From Mycolicibacterium arenosum (GTDB lineage Bacteria; Actinomycetota; Actinomycetes; Mycobacteriales; Mycobacteriaceae), in the NCBI RefSeq assembly GCF_024320865.1, contig NZ_JANDBD010000007.1:186001-250000 (forward strand): a stretch of DNA of 64,000 nucleotides. The letters are read 5' to 3'. Position numbers and translations under genes: made by a program. Each line of letters starts with the position of its first letter. Positions within the stretch are counted from its first letter, which is position 1. Under the pieces are notes generated by a model. It did not search any database and was not told the DNA's origin. It saw only the letters and a program-made list of their open reading frames with translations. Below, in pieces: positions 44,162-52,202 of the stretch.

Positions 44162-44797
44162 ATGGCCATCGACTACACGAAGAGGCCGAGCGCGTCGACC
44201 CCGCCGCAGGCCCCGCCGGTGAACCTCTCGAAGATCAGCCTGACCAAGGACGCCCCGCGGATCAGCCTGTCCAAAGACGGTGCGCAGCAGGGCGTGATGC
44301 GCGTCAATCTGAACTGGAGTGCGAACGCCCAGGGCGTCGACCTGGATCTCGGATGCCTCTACGAGCTGTCCGACGGAAGTAAGAGCGTCATCCAGGCCCT
44401 CGGCAACCGCTACGGGTCGGAGAACTCGCCGCCGTTCATCCTGCTCGACGGCGACGACCGCTCGGGCTCGAACACCGGCGGCGAGAACATGCGCATCAAT
44501 CTCGCTCAGCCCGAACGGTTCCGGCGGATCCTGATCTTCGCGATGATCTACTCCGGTGCCGCCAACTGGGCCGCGGTCGACGGCGTCGTCACGATGTACC
44601 CGACGGTGGGAGCACCCATCGAGGTGCGCCTGGACTCCGCGGTCGAAGGCGCGCGGATCTGCGCGATCGCCCAGGTGTACTACGCCGAGGGCGGCGTCCA
44701 CGTCAGCCGCGAGGTCCGCTACATCAACGGCAGCCAGCGCGACCTCGACGCCGCCTACGGGTGGGGCATGCAGTGGACGACGGGCAGCAAGGACTAG
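44162..44797 (+). CDS. TerA-like TerD-superfamily protein
   Basis: A 211-residue cytosolic protein. After a Pro-rich N terminus comes LSKISLTKDAPRISLSKDG, then a TerD-superfamily core in which the calcium-site segment reads GVDLDLGCLYELSDGS and DDRSGSNTGGENMRINL, the pattern of TerA and related TerD paralogues. GGAAGG lies upstream of the ATG. It completes the plus-strand terD-DUF475-terA group. Its end overlaps the convergent AIM24 gene by four bases. Confidence 0.8.
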   Translation: MAIDYTKRPSASTPPQAPPVNLSKISLTKDAPRISLSKDGAQQGVMRVNLNWSANAQGVDLDLGCLYELSDGSKSVIQALGNRYGSENSPPFILLDGDDRSGSNTGGENMRINLAQPERFRRILIFAMIYSGAANWAAVDGVVTMYPTVGAPIEVRLDSAVEGARICAIAQVYYAEGGVHVSREVRYINGSQRDLDAAYGWGMQWTTGSKD

Positions 44798-45555
44798 CGC
44801 ATCTGCTGCTGACTCGCCAACTGCTGCGAGATCACCCCGTTCAGATGCGTCAGGCCGACTGACGTCAGTCCGTACAGCTGCCCCTCGATGGTGCGCACGA
44901 TCGCCGAGTCGCTGAGCACCTTCTCGCTGGACTGGACGAGAATCGTTCCGGCGCCGGTGAAGTCGAACTGCCGCTCCTCGCCGCTGTTGACGCCGAACCG
45001 CGCCGCACCGGCGGCCATCATGCTGCTGACCCAGCCGTGGTCGTAGTGGTGACTCGGAGCGGGGCAGTCGGCCCACCCGACCAGCGCCTCGGGATCCACC
45101 CGCGCCGGCGGCTCGATGAAGATGACCGGACCGTTCGACGACGCGAGGAACTTGCCCGTCCCGAGCAGCGTGACGAATCCCGGCACGATCGACTGATTCA
45201 TCGCCAGCCCCGGCTCGAACGCGAGCAGGTTCGCCGCCCGGATCGTGAGGTTGCCGTCGTCGAGATCGTAGGCGTTGATGTCGTAACCGCGGTCGCCGAT
45301 GATCAGCTTGCCCTGCCCCTCGGCCACCGCATAGTCACCGAAATACATTGGCGCGGAGAACTGTTGGGCCACCATGTGCAGCAGGCCGCCGTGGAGGCCG
45401 TGCGTCAGGGCGCGAAACTCCATCTGGCCGTAATACGCGATCATCGCGCCCTTGCGGATGAACCACGGTGTGACCAGGTTGATGTTGAACGCGTAGTGGT
45501 TGTCCGGGATGTTGTCGTCGTCCGGCAGGGTCATGGGGTTCAGTGGCTGAGTCAC
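44794..45555 (-). CDS. AIM24 family protein 1
   Basis: A 253-residue soluble protein of the AIM24 (DUF124) beta-helix family, third of three tandem paralogues. Typical stretches are WFIRKGAMIAYYGQMEF, LTIRAANLLAFEPGLAM and GTGKFLASSNGPVIFIE. It has an N-terminal extension and lacks the Gly-rich loop of the next copy. Bacterial AIM24 proteins often lie in Ter and other stress islands; their function is unknown. GTG start overlaps the upstream stop. Confidence 0.82.
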   Translation of the reverse strand: MTQPLNPMTLPDDDNIPDNHYAFNINLVTPWFIRKGAMIAYYGQMEFRALTHGLHGGLLHMVAQQFSAPMYFGDYAVAEGQGKLIIGDRGYDINAYDLDDGNLTIRAANLLAFEPGLAMNQSIVPGFVTLLGTGKFLASSNGPVIFIEPPARVDPEALVGWADCPAPSHHYDHGWVSSMMAAGAARFGVNSGEERQFDFTGAGTILVQSSEKVLSDSAIVRTIEGQLYGLTSVGLTHLNGVISQQLASQQQMR

Positions 45556-46259
45556 AGTTTCTCCTCCGAGGCCTGCACGAACACGGTTCCCTGTCCGACA
45601 CAGTTCAATTGCATCGCTTCGCCCGCTCCGCGTCCGACGGCGTCACGCCAACTGCCTGCGGTCTTCAGTTCGGTCTGCACGTTGCCGTAGACCCCGACGA
45701 AGGCCTGCGGGTCGACGACGACGGGGTTTGCTCCACCGACCTGCAACTCAATCACGCCGCCGTGCGCTAGGAGTACGGCGCTGCCCTGCCCGGCCAGTTG
45801 GGTGGTGAACAGGCCCTGACCGGTCAGCGCCGCGGACGCCGCGCCGCGCAGCATTCCCTTGAGTCCACCTCCCCCGCCGCCGCCGCTTCCGCCACTGCTG
45901 CTGGTCACCGACACCACCGAACTCTGCAGTCCGGCGGTGTTGGCAAGCAGGCGAGACGCTTCCACGCGGAGCGTCCCGCCCCCGGAGACCTCGACGACGT
46001 GAACCTCGAGACCGGCGTATCCGTAGTGCACCTCGCCGTTGCCCTGCGCGATCATGGTGCGCTCGTGCTCGCCCTGCATCATGCGGCCCGCCATGCCCAT
46101 GAGGCCGCCCATGCCGCCCATCTGCGCTGCACCGGGGACCTGATGCGGCGCGAACGAGACCTGGCCGGTGTAGAAGAGCATCGCGCCGGTGCGTGCGATC
46201 ACGCCTCCGGCCTGACCGACGTTGACCTTGACGACCTTCGAATTGACCTTCGTGAACAT
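45552..46259 (-). CDS. AIM24 family protein 2 with Gly/Ser-rich insertion
   Basis: A 235-residue AIM24 protein. Core motifs are GGVIARTGAMLFYTGQVSF, LRVEASRLLANTAGLQ and GQGLFTTQLAGQGSAVLLAHGG. Residues 60-80 add a Met/Gly-rich segment (MGGMGGLMGMAGRMM) and 118-135 a Ser/Gly run, neither present in the other two copies. Cytosolic; role unknown. It is co-transcribed with both neighbours. Confidence 0.82.
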   Translation of the reverse strand: MFTKVNSKVVKVNVGQAGGVIARTGAMLFYTGQVSFAPHQVPGAAQMGGMGGLMGMAGRMMQGEHERTMIAQGNGEVHYGYAGLEVHVVEVSGGGTLRVEASRLLANTAGLQSSVVSVTSSSGGSGGGGGGGLKGMLRGAASAALTGQGLFTTQLAGQGSAVLLAHGGVIELQVGGANPVVVDPQAFVGVYGNVQTELKTAGSWRDAVGRGAGEAMQLNCVGQGTVFVQASEEKL

Positions 46260-46269
46260 TGTTGTCCGC

Positions 46270-46893
46270 CTAGCGCTCTGCCGGCTGTATCGAGACGAGG
46301 CCGGTGCCGTCCCACCGCAGCGAGAAGGCTTCACCGCTGCCCTGGCCGACGGCCGTGCGCCACGACACGTCGGTGATGAAGCTCTGCTGCATGTTCCCCT
46401 TCGCGCAGACGAAGGCGTCCGGATCGACGACCAACGGGTACTGCGGCGACACCTCGAGATGGATGAGCGGACCGCCCGCGGACAACAGCGCAACCTGGCC
46501 CTGCCCGGAGACGACGGTGGTGAACAGGCCCTGCCCCGACGACGCTCCCCGGAGCCCGGCGAAGGTCACGTTGGTCTGGAGGTTGCCCGCCATGGCGAGC
46601 AGCTGCCGGGACTCCACCTTGAGTTGCTCGTTGTTCACGTCGATGATCGTCACGTGCTGGGCGTTCACCGCGAGCAGGACCCGCCCGGTCCCCTGGCACT
46701 CCATGAGCGACAACGCTTCACCCGTCGCGCGTTGCTTGAGCCCGGCCATGATGCCCGAGCCGCCACCGAACCCCGCCGACTTGAACGTGATGTTGCCCTC
46801 GTAGGCAACCATCGAACCGGTCAGGGCTTTGATGGACGTGTTGTTCAGGTGAGCTTCGATCACCTTGCTGGATGTCTGATAGAGCTGCGCCAT
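46270..46893 (-). CDS. AIM24 family protein 3
   Basis: A 207-residue AIM24 protein and the first gene of the triplet. It shows LTGSMVAYEGNITF, LKVESRQLLAMAGNLQ, GQGLFTTVVSGQGQVALLSAGG and the closing GEAFSLRWDGTGLVSIQP. Ten bases separate it from copy 2, with which it shares the most detailed similarity. The three together may form a hetero-oligomeric beta assembly; this is inference. Confidence 0.82.
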   Translation of the reverse strand: MAQLYQTSSKVIEAHLNNTSIKALTGSMVAYEGNITFKSAGFGGGSGIMAGLKQRATGEALSLMECQGTGRVLLAVNAQHVTIIDVNNEQLKVESRQLLAMAGNLQTNVTFAGLRGASSGQGLFTTVVSGQGQVALLSAGGPLIHLEVSPQYPLVVDPDAFVCAKGNMQQSFITDVSWRTAVGQGSGEAFSLRWDGTGLVSIQPAER

Positions 46894-47056
46894 TCGACCT
46901 CCCCACGCTTCGTCAGCGATGACGATAACCGAATGCGGCTCTCCAGTCGCAGGAAACTTCCAGACGTCAAGATCACAAGTTTCCTCCAAGCGCCCGGCCG
47001 CATGATTCGGGTGCTCAGCCGACCGGCTGACGCTGAACGCACGAAAGGACACGACC

Positions 47057-47668
47057 ATGGCCGCCCACAACGAGCGGAACCGACGCATCCTCGCGCCGCT
47101 GGGCCTCGCCGCCCTCGCCGCACTCACCGTGGTGGGCTGCTCGGCACCGGACACCGAACCCGTTGCCACCACCACCGTCACCGTCACGCCGACGGTGGCG
47201 CCGACGCAGAACGCGCCCACCGCAACGGCACCCGCGCCGAACACGACGATCACCGTGGCCCCGCCTGCGACGGTGACGGTCCCGCCGCCTGCGCCGCCGA
47301 AGCCCGTCGTCAACGAGATCGCGGGTCCGTTCCAGTCGCCTTCGGGCAACATCCGCTGCTCGATGTACACGTCGACCGACGGCCTCGCCACGGCCATCTG
47401 CGCGGTCGCCGACCACGACTGGCTGGCCCCCAAGCCCGAGAACTGCGGCGCGAACTGGGGCAGCCGGATCGACCTCGAAGCCGGCTCGGCCGCGCGCTTC
47501 GGGTGCTACGGCCAGGAGATGCCGCCGGCCACCCACACGCTCGAGTACGGCCAGATCCAGGTTCTCGGCTCGATCAGCTGCAGCAGCGAGTCCGCGGGAA
47601 TCCGGTGCACCGACAACGATTCCGGGCACTACTTCTCCGTGTCGCGGGAGAAGTACCTGATCGGCTGA
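47057..47668 (+). CDS. Lipoprotein with Thr/Pro-rich spacer (DUF6636-like)
   Basis: A 203-residue predicted lipoprotein. The lipobox is ALTVVGC with the acylated Cys near 28. Residues 35-85 are a Thr/Val/Pro spacer through the cell wall. The C-terminal domain (FQSPSGNIRCSMY, five further Cys residues, DSGHYFSVSREKYLIG) resembles the small DUF6636-type domain common in actinobacterial surface proteins. Function unknown. Another lipoprotein gene follows 14 bases later. Confidence 0.75.
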   Translation: MAAHNERNRRILAPLGLAALAALTVVGCSAPDTEPVATTTVTVTPTVAPTQNAPTATAPAPNTTITVAPPATVTVPPPAPPKPVVNEIAGPFQSPSGNIRCSMYTSTDGLATAICAVADHDWLAPKPENCGANWGSRIDLEAGSAARFGCYGQEMPPATHTLEYGQIQVLGSISCSSESAGIRCTDNDSGHYFSVSREKYLIG

Positions 47669-47682
47669 ACGACAATCGCGCC

Positions 47683-48447
47683 ATGAGATTTCAGCTGATC
47701 GCGCTGCTGGGTGCCGCCGCCGTCGCCACCGCGGCGTGCGGCACCTCCGACACGCCCACCGCGACCGAGACCCGAACCGTCACCGCCACAACGACTTCCA
47801 CGACGTCGACACCCGCCGTGACGTCGATGCCCGCCGCCGCGGGCACCGCCTGCGACGAACTGAAGGGCGCCGTCGCCGACGGGACGTGCACCGTGCACGA
47901 GGAGGCGGGCGACTACACCATCGACATGGCGTTCCCCGCCGACTATCCCGACCAAGCGTCGATGGTCGACGTGCTGACCCGGCAACGCGACGGTTTCCTC
48001 GACCTCATCTCCGACCGTCCCGGCCCGCCCAATCCGTACGCGCTCGACATCACCGGCAAGGACTACCGATCCGGCGACGCCGAGTCGGGCACCGTCAGCG
48101 TCGTCTTCGAGGAGTACGTCAACGTCGGTGGCGCCCACCCGACGACCAACTACGACGCGCTGACCTACAACCTCGCACAGCAGACGCCGATCACCGTCGA
48201 CACCCTGTTCAAGCCCGGCAGCGATCCGACGGCCACCCTGGACCCGATCGTGCAGGACGATTTCCGGCAACTGCTCGACGGCGCCGACATCGGACCCAAT
48301 CCGATCGGACTGGACATGTACCGGGCCTTCGCACTGACCGACGACGCCGTCGTCTTCTTCTTCGGCCAGGGGGTGTGGGCGTTCTCAGCCGCCGGTCCGC
48401 GCGAGGTGTCCGTCCCGCGAGCCGACCTCGAATCGATCCTCGCCTGA
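47683..48447 (+). CDS. Lipoprotein with RsiV/DUF3298-type domain
   Basis: A 254-residue predicted lipoprotein: lipobox AVATAAC (Cys19), a Thr-rich spacer, then an alpha/beta extracytoplasmic domain. VVFEEYVNVGGAHPTTNYDALTYNL and TPITVDTLFKPGSDPTATL are the signature of the DUF3298/RsiV-like fold, found in lysozyme-sensing anti-sigma factors and in mycobacterial secreted proteins of unknown role. No sigma factor gene is adjacent, so a sensor role is not supported here. Confidence 0.78.
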   Translation: MRFQLIALLGAAAVATAACGTSDTPTATETRTVTATTTSTTSTPAVTSMPAAAGTACDELKGAVADGTCTVHEEAGDYTIDMAFPADYPDQASMVDVLTRQRDGFLDLISDRPGPPNPYALDITGKDYRSGDAESGTVSVVFEEYVNVGGAHPTTNYDALTYNLAQQTPITVDTLFKPGSDPTATLDPIVQDDFRQLLDGADIGPNPIGLDMYRAFALTDDAVVFFFGQGVWAFSAAGPREVSVPRADLESILA

Positions 48448-48590
48448 TCCCGCGTCGGCGACCTTCCGGGGCGTCGCTCGCCGGGGAAAAATCGCAGGTG
48501 TCGAGGACGGCTCGCGTTGCGGAGGTCGGCCGTCGCAACCGATTCCGTCGCACTCCCGGCCGGCCGCCCGATCGAATCCACTCCCGTACC

Positions 48591-48604
48591 TGGCAAAAAT
48601 GCCA
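48591..48604. promoter_or_regulatory. Small palindrome upstream of the STAS gene
   Basis: TGGCA-AAAA-TGCCA is a perfect 5-bp inverted repeat in an A/T-rich patch about 115 bases before the STAS start. It may be an operator. GGTTTC around 48649 with TAGTACC downstream is a possible promoter, but neither is certain. Confidence 0.3.
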
Positions 48605-48716
48605 TTTGTGCAGGTGTAGCAGTTTTTCTAAGAGTCGTTCACATCCTGGTTTCCTCGACGAAATCCGTAGTACCGTGCCTCTCACCACCTGGTCTCACCG
48701 CCATCTAGGAGGCGCC

Positions 48717-49121
48717 ATGACCGATATGGGAACACTGCGCTGCTACCGGCCGGATCCGTCCAGACTCGGGCAATCCGAAACGTGGCGACACGCATCCGCA
48801 TCCGCGACCGTGACGCCGAATTCGATCGTCGTCACCATCGCGGGCGAGCTCGACGCGAGCAATGCGCACGACCTGGCCCGCTACGTCGAACAGCACAGCG
48901 CCGCGACCGACGACCTGTACGTCGACCTTCGCGATGTCACGTTCTGCTCGACCGCCGGGGTGGCGGTCCTACGTCGCATCGAACACCAGTACGCGCAACG
49001 CGGTTCGCGGTGGCGGCTGCTCTCCAGCCCCGCGGTGCGCAAGGTGCTGCGGGTGTGCGGCGCGCAGAACCTGCCGCAGCTCGAGACGCTGGACTCCGCG
49101 CCGGAGCCGTCGCTCGTCTGA
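48717..49121 (+). CDS. STAS-domain anti-anti-sigma factor
   Basis: A 134-residue cytosolic protein. After about 30 variable residues comes a STAS domain: NSIVVTIAGELDASNAHDLARYVE, then YVDLRDVTFCSTAGVAVLRR, whose Ser in CSTAG is the usual phosphorylation site. Dephosphorylated antagonists of this type sequester an anti-sigma kinase and so free a stress sigma factor. AGGAGG is ideally placed before the ATG. No RsbW-type kinase or sigma factor is nearby, so partners are encoded elsewhere. Confidence 0.85.
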   Translation: MTDMGTLRCYRPDPSRLGQSETWRHASASATVTPNSIVVTIAGELDASNAHDLARYVEQHSAATDDLYVDLRDVTFCSTAGVAVLRRIEHQYAQRGSRWRLLSSPAVRKVLRVCGAQNLPQLETLDSAPEPSLV

Positions 49122-49135
49122 CCGCGACGAGCGTG

Positions 49136-49189
49136 CGCGAACTCGCGGCTCGGCTCGGCGTGTCGGGGGTACAGACACGCACGTTCGCG
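49136..49189. terminator. Nested hairpin between STAS and kinase genes
   Basis: An outer CGCGAAC/GTTCGCG pair encloses an inner GCGTGTC/GACACGC stem. It lies between two convergent genes, so it probably terminates transcription in both directions. Confidence 0.55.
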
Positions 49190-49200
49190 GGAGGACGTGG

Positions 49201-50754
49201 CTAGTCGGAGCCGTACTCCAGCGCCGGGTCCGTCTCCGAGCCGCGGCTGCTCGTGATCGTCAGCTGATCGGGCCGTACCTGATAGCGCGCGCCGTCGGCG
49301 GGATTGATCGCGTCGAAGCCGCCGCCCGCGGGCACGGCGTTGGCAAGCTGCAGCTGGGCGCCGTCGCGCAGCCGCTCGCCGCGGTAGTAGTAGCTGCCCG
49401 AACCCTGGTCGCAGATGATCGCCAGCGAGTTGGCCGTTCGGATCGCCGCGGCCGGGGTGCTGCCCTCGTCGCACCGCGCCGAGTGACCGGTGAAGCCCTG
49501 CGAATCCATCCCCGAGACGCCGGCCAACCCGCTGCCGCTCGGCGCTGAGCTGGACGTGGTCGTCGACGGCGTCGTCGTCGCGGTGGTCGTGGACGGGGTG
49601 GTCGATGTCGTCGTCGTCTCCTCGGACGCCGACGGGGACGGCGCGGGTGCCTCGCTCGACTGCGCGGGCGGCGGGGCCAGCGTCGTGCGCGCCTCGGTGC
49701 TCTGCCCGCCGCCGCTGGACACCACCACCGTGGCCAGCACGGCCGCGAGCGCGAACATCCCGAGCGTCGCGACGAGCAGCGCCACCTGCGTCCTGCTGAA
49801 TCGCGCCTTCCTGACCGGCGCCGACGGTGCCACCGGGTACGGCGTGTACGCGGGCGCCGGGAACTGCCGGGTCTGCGGCGGCATCGGCCGGGACGGCGGA
49901 GCGGCGGGCGCAGCGCGACCGGTCATCGCGGCTGCGGCGGCCCTGGCCAAGTCGCCGGCCGAGGCGTACCGCTCGTCGGGGTTCTTGGCCATGCCCCTGG
50001 CGATGACCTCGTCGAACGCGGGGTTGATCGCCGGGCGCATCGCGCTGGGCCGGGGTGGGGGCGAGAACATGTGCGCGCTCATCACCTGGCGGAGATCGCC
50101 GGCCTCGAACGGCGCCCGGCCGGTCAGGCACTCGTAGAGCAGGCACGTCAGCGAGTAGACGTCCGAGGCCGGCCCACCCGCCTTGCCGCTCAGCCGCTCG
50201 GTGGCCATGTAGGCGCACGACCCGATGATCAGCCCGGTTTTCGTCACCGTGGCCTCGCCGCCGCCGTAGGCGATGCCGAAGTCGACCAGGTAGGCGAAGT
50301 CCTCGGGCGTGAGCAGCACGTTCTCGGGCTTGATGTCGCGGTGCACCAGCCCGGCCGCGTGCGCCGCATCCAGCGCGGACGCGACCTGCGTGATGATCGA
50401 GACCGCCCGTGCCGCCGGCAGCACGCCGTTGGCCCGCAGCTCCTCCTTGACACTGGCGCCCTCGACCAGGCGCATGTCGATGTAGAGCACGCCGTCGATC
50501 TCGCCGAAATCGTGCACGGGGATGACGTGCGGTTCGTGCAGCCGCGCCGCGATCCGCGACTCGCGCTTGAACCGATCCCGATAGCTGGGGTCGGCGGCGA
50601 CGTCGGTGCGCAGCAGCTTCAGCGCCACAGTCCGTTCGCGCACGGTGTCGAAGGCGCGGTACACCTCACCCATGCCACCGATGCCGATGACGGACTGCAG
50701 CTCGTAGTTCCCGAACCTCGTGCCGAGACGCGAGCCGACACCCGGGGAGCCCAT
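49201..50754 (-). CDS. Transmembrane Ser/Thr protein kinase with extracellular domain
   Basis: A 517-residue eukaryotic-like kinase. The catalytic domain (17-275) has the Gly loop GIGGMGEVY, Lys46 (VALKLL), HRDIKPEN with Asp140, and DFG with Asp158. The activation segment reads GSCAYMATER, with Thr where APER is usual. A Pro-rich linker leads to one membrane helix (323-345), a Thr/Ser-rich wall spacer, and a small extracellular domain of about 100 residues (CDEGSTPAAAIRTANSLAIICD, SYYYRGERL) resembling those of PknE/PknF-type sensors. It likely phosphorylates envelope or cell-division proteins in response to an outside signal. Confidence 0.9.
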   Translation of the reverse strand: MGSPGVGSRLGTRFGNYELQSVIGIGGMGEVYRAFDTVRERTVALKLLRTDVAADPSYRDRFKRESRIAARLHEPHVIPVHDFGEIDGVLYIDMRLVEGASVKEELRANGVLPAARAVSIITQVASALDAAHAAGLVHRDIKPENVLLTPEDFAYLVDFGIAYGGGEATVTKTGLIIGSCAYMATERLSGKAGGPASDVYSLTCLLYECLTGRAPFEAGDLRQVMSAHMFSPPPRPSAMRPAINPAFDEVIARGMAKNPDERYASAGDLARAAAAAMTGRAAPAAPPSRPMPPQTRQFPAPAYTPYPVAPSAPVRKARFSRTQVALLVATLGMFALAAVLATVVVSSGGGQSTEARTTLAPPPAQSSEAPAPSPSASEETTTTSTTPSTTTATTTPSTTTSSSAPSGSGLAGVSGMDSQGFTGHSARCDEGSTPAAAIRTANSLAIICDQGSGSYYYRGERLRDGAQLQLANAVPAGGGFDAINPADGARYQVRPDQLTITSSRGSETDPALEYGSD

Positions 50755-50847
50755 CTGCGTTCCTTCCGATCACTTCTACGCGTGGCATGCTGACGTCGCA
50801 GGTCGCCATGTCGTCGTCGACGGTATTCCCGCATGTAGGTGCGCTTA

Positions 50848-50867
50848 ACCCGCTCCCCGAAGCGGGT
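50848..50867. promoter_or_regulatory. Inverted repeat upstream of the kinase gene
   Basis: ACCCGCT and AGCGGGT flank six bases in the 255-base region between the kinase start and the divergent nitroreductase-fold gene. Possible operator or leader hairpin; nothing else recognisable is in this gap. Confidence 0.35.
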
Positions 50868-51009
50868 AACCTGCGACGACACCGAAGTCGAAGCAGCACA
50901 AGCCAATTGCTCGCATGCCACCTTACACGTCGCACCTGCGTCGGTCCGGTCGTGACGCCCGTCACGGCAATCCACCGCGCGGGCGTCACGCCACACCTAC
51001 GGTGAGCAC

Positions 51010-51480
51010 ATGACCGCCATCGAAGCCTCCCACCCGCCGGACGCGGTGATGCGCGTCCTCAACACCCTGCTGCGCAGCGTCGCCGGAGTACCGGTCCTCG
51101 GCTCGACGTTCAAGGACTTCATGGTCCTGAAGTTCACCGGCCGCAAATCCGGCAAGGCGTTCGCCGTCCCCGTTAGTGCCCATCACCTCGACGGCGACCT
51201 CTACGCGATGATGTCAGCCGGCTGGAAGTACAACTTCACCGACGGACTGGCCGTCGACGTCGTGCACGCGGGTAAGACCACGCCGATGACGGGCCGGCTC
51301 ATCAAGGACCCCGCCACGGTCGCCGACATCGCGTTTCGGGTGGCATCCGGCTACGGCGCCAAGAAGGCGCAGCGCGCCATGGGGTTCACCTTCGGCGACG
51401 GCGCCCTGCCGACGCTCGCCGACTGGGTCGACGCCGTGCAGCGGCTCGACGTGTCGGCGATCGTGTTCAGCGCGCGCTGA
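51010..51480 (+). CDS. Deazaflavin/F420-type nitroreductase-fold protein
   Basis: A 156-residue split-barrel protein. LKFTGRKSGKAFAVPVSAHHLDGDLYAM is the beta-barrel core of the Ddn-like group (FDOR family), whose members reduce quinones or nitro compounds with F420H2 or bind flavins and haem. Residues contacting the cofactor phosphate (GRKSGK) are retained. Actinobacterial F420 use makes this reading plausible, but the cofactor is not proven. Its end overlaps the convergent rhomboid-like gene by 14 bases. Confidence 0.75.
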   Translation: MTAIEASHPPDAVMRVLNTLLRSVAGVPVLGSTFKDFMVLKFTGRKSGKAFAVPVSAHHLDGDLYAMMSAGWKYNFTDGLAVDVVHAGKTTPMTGRLIKDPATVADIAFRVASGYGAKKAQRAMGFTFGDGALPTLADWVDAVQRLDVSAIVFSAR

Positions 51481-52069
51481 ACGCGGGATACGGCCTGTCG
51501 TCGCGATCGGGCAGCAGCGGGCTGACGGCGACCCCGACGACGAACGCCGTCAGGTGACCGAACTCGGTGAACGTCGGCCGCACGGCGGCGTTGACCACCA
51601 GACCGGAGGTCGCGACGACTTGCGACCTGACGCGCCAACGCCTTTCGACGTAGCCGGATAGCGCGCCCGCCACACCCAGGACGAAGTAGCTCACCCCGAC
51701 GTCGCGCGCGTTGGTCAGCTTCGTCGGCACCGTGCCCTTGCGGATCGACCGGGCGAGCAGACTCTGCGACGCGTAGGTCGCCACCACGTGTGCCGTCGAG
51801 CCGATCGCGAGCCAGCGCCACCAGCCGAGCCGTCGCTCCGCGGGCGCGACGACACCGGTGAACAGCGGGACATACGGCCACCAGACGCGGTCGTCCAGCC
51901 AGAACAGGCTCGAGACGAGCACCCGCGACGGCTCGCGATCCAGCCGCCGCAGGTTGGTGGAGTGCCTGCGCTGCAGCTGTCGCGCGCCGCGCTCCCCGGC
52001 CCGCTGCTGGCGACGCGTCGTCACGAACAGGATCGCGAGCCACGCGAGGCTCAGCGGGGCGACCTTCAC
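51467..52069 (-). CDS. Rhomboid-like membrane protein
   Basis: A 200-residue polytopic protein with about five helices. GVSYFVLGVAGALSGY stands where rhomboid proteases carry GxSG, and FGHLTAFVVG provides the late membrane His. The G-x-S core is kept but the following Gly is replaced, so protease activity is uncertain; mycobacterial databases call such proteins rhomboid-like. The first 50 residues are basic and cytosolic. GTG start with CGGAGA upstream. Confidence 0.65.
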   Translation of the reverse strand: MKVAPLSLAWLAILFVTTRRQQRAGERGARQLQRRHSTNLRRLDREPSRVLVSSLFWLDDRVWWPYVPLFTGVVAPAERRLGWWRWLAIGSTAHVVATYASQSLLARSIRKGTVPTKLTNARDVGVSYFVLGVAGALSGYVERRWRVRSQVVATSGLVVNAAVRPTFTEFGHLTAFVVGVAVSPLLPDRDDRPYPAFSAR

Positions 52070-52105
52070 GAGTTTCTCCGGGCAACCCGAGCCGGTGCCC
52101 CCACG

Positions 52106-52169
52106 CGCCGAACGTTGGTTACCGCCACGCCGAATCGCGGTTTCGCGTGGCGGTAACCAACGTTCGGCG
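52106..52169. repeat. Perfect 25-bp inverted repeat
   Basis: The arms at 52106-52130 and 52145-52169 are exact reverse complements (ending CGCCGAACG outside, CCACGC inside) around a 14-base loop. It lies between two minus-strand genes, 33 bases after the ThrE-like stop and 36 before the rhomboid-like start. It could be a very stable terminator or a mobile palindromic element of REP/MITE type. Confidence 0.85.
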
Positions 52170-52202
52170 GGGAAGGAACGGGCAGCATCAGCGGGGCGAC
52201 CG

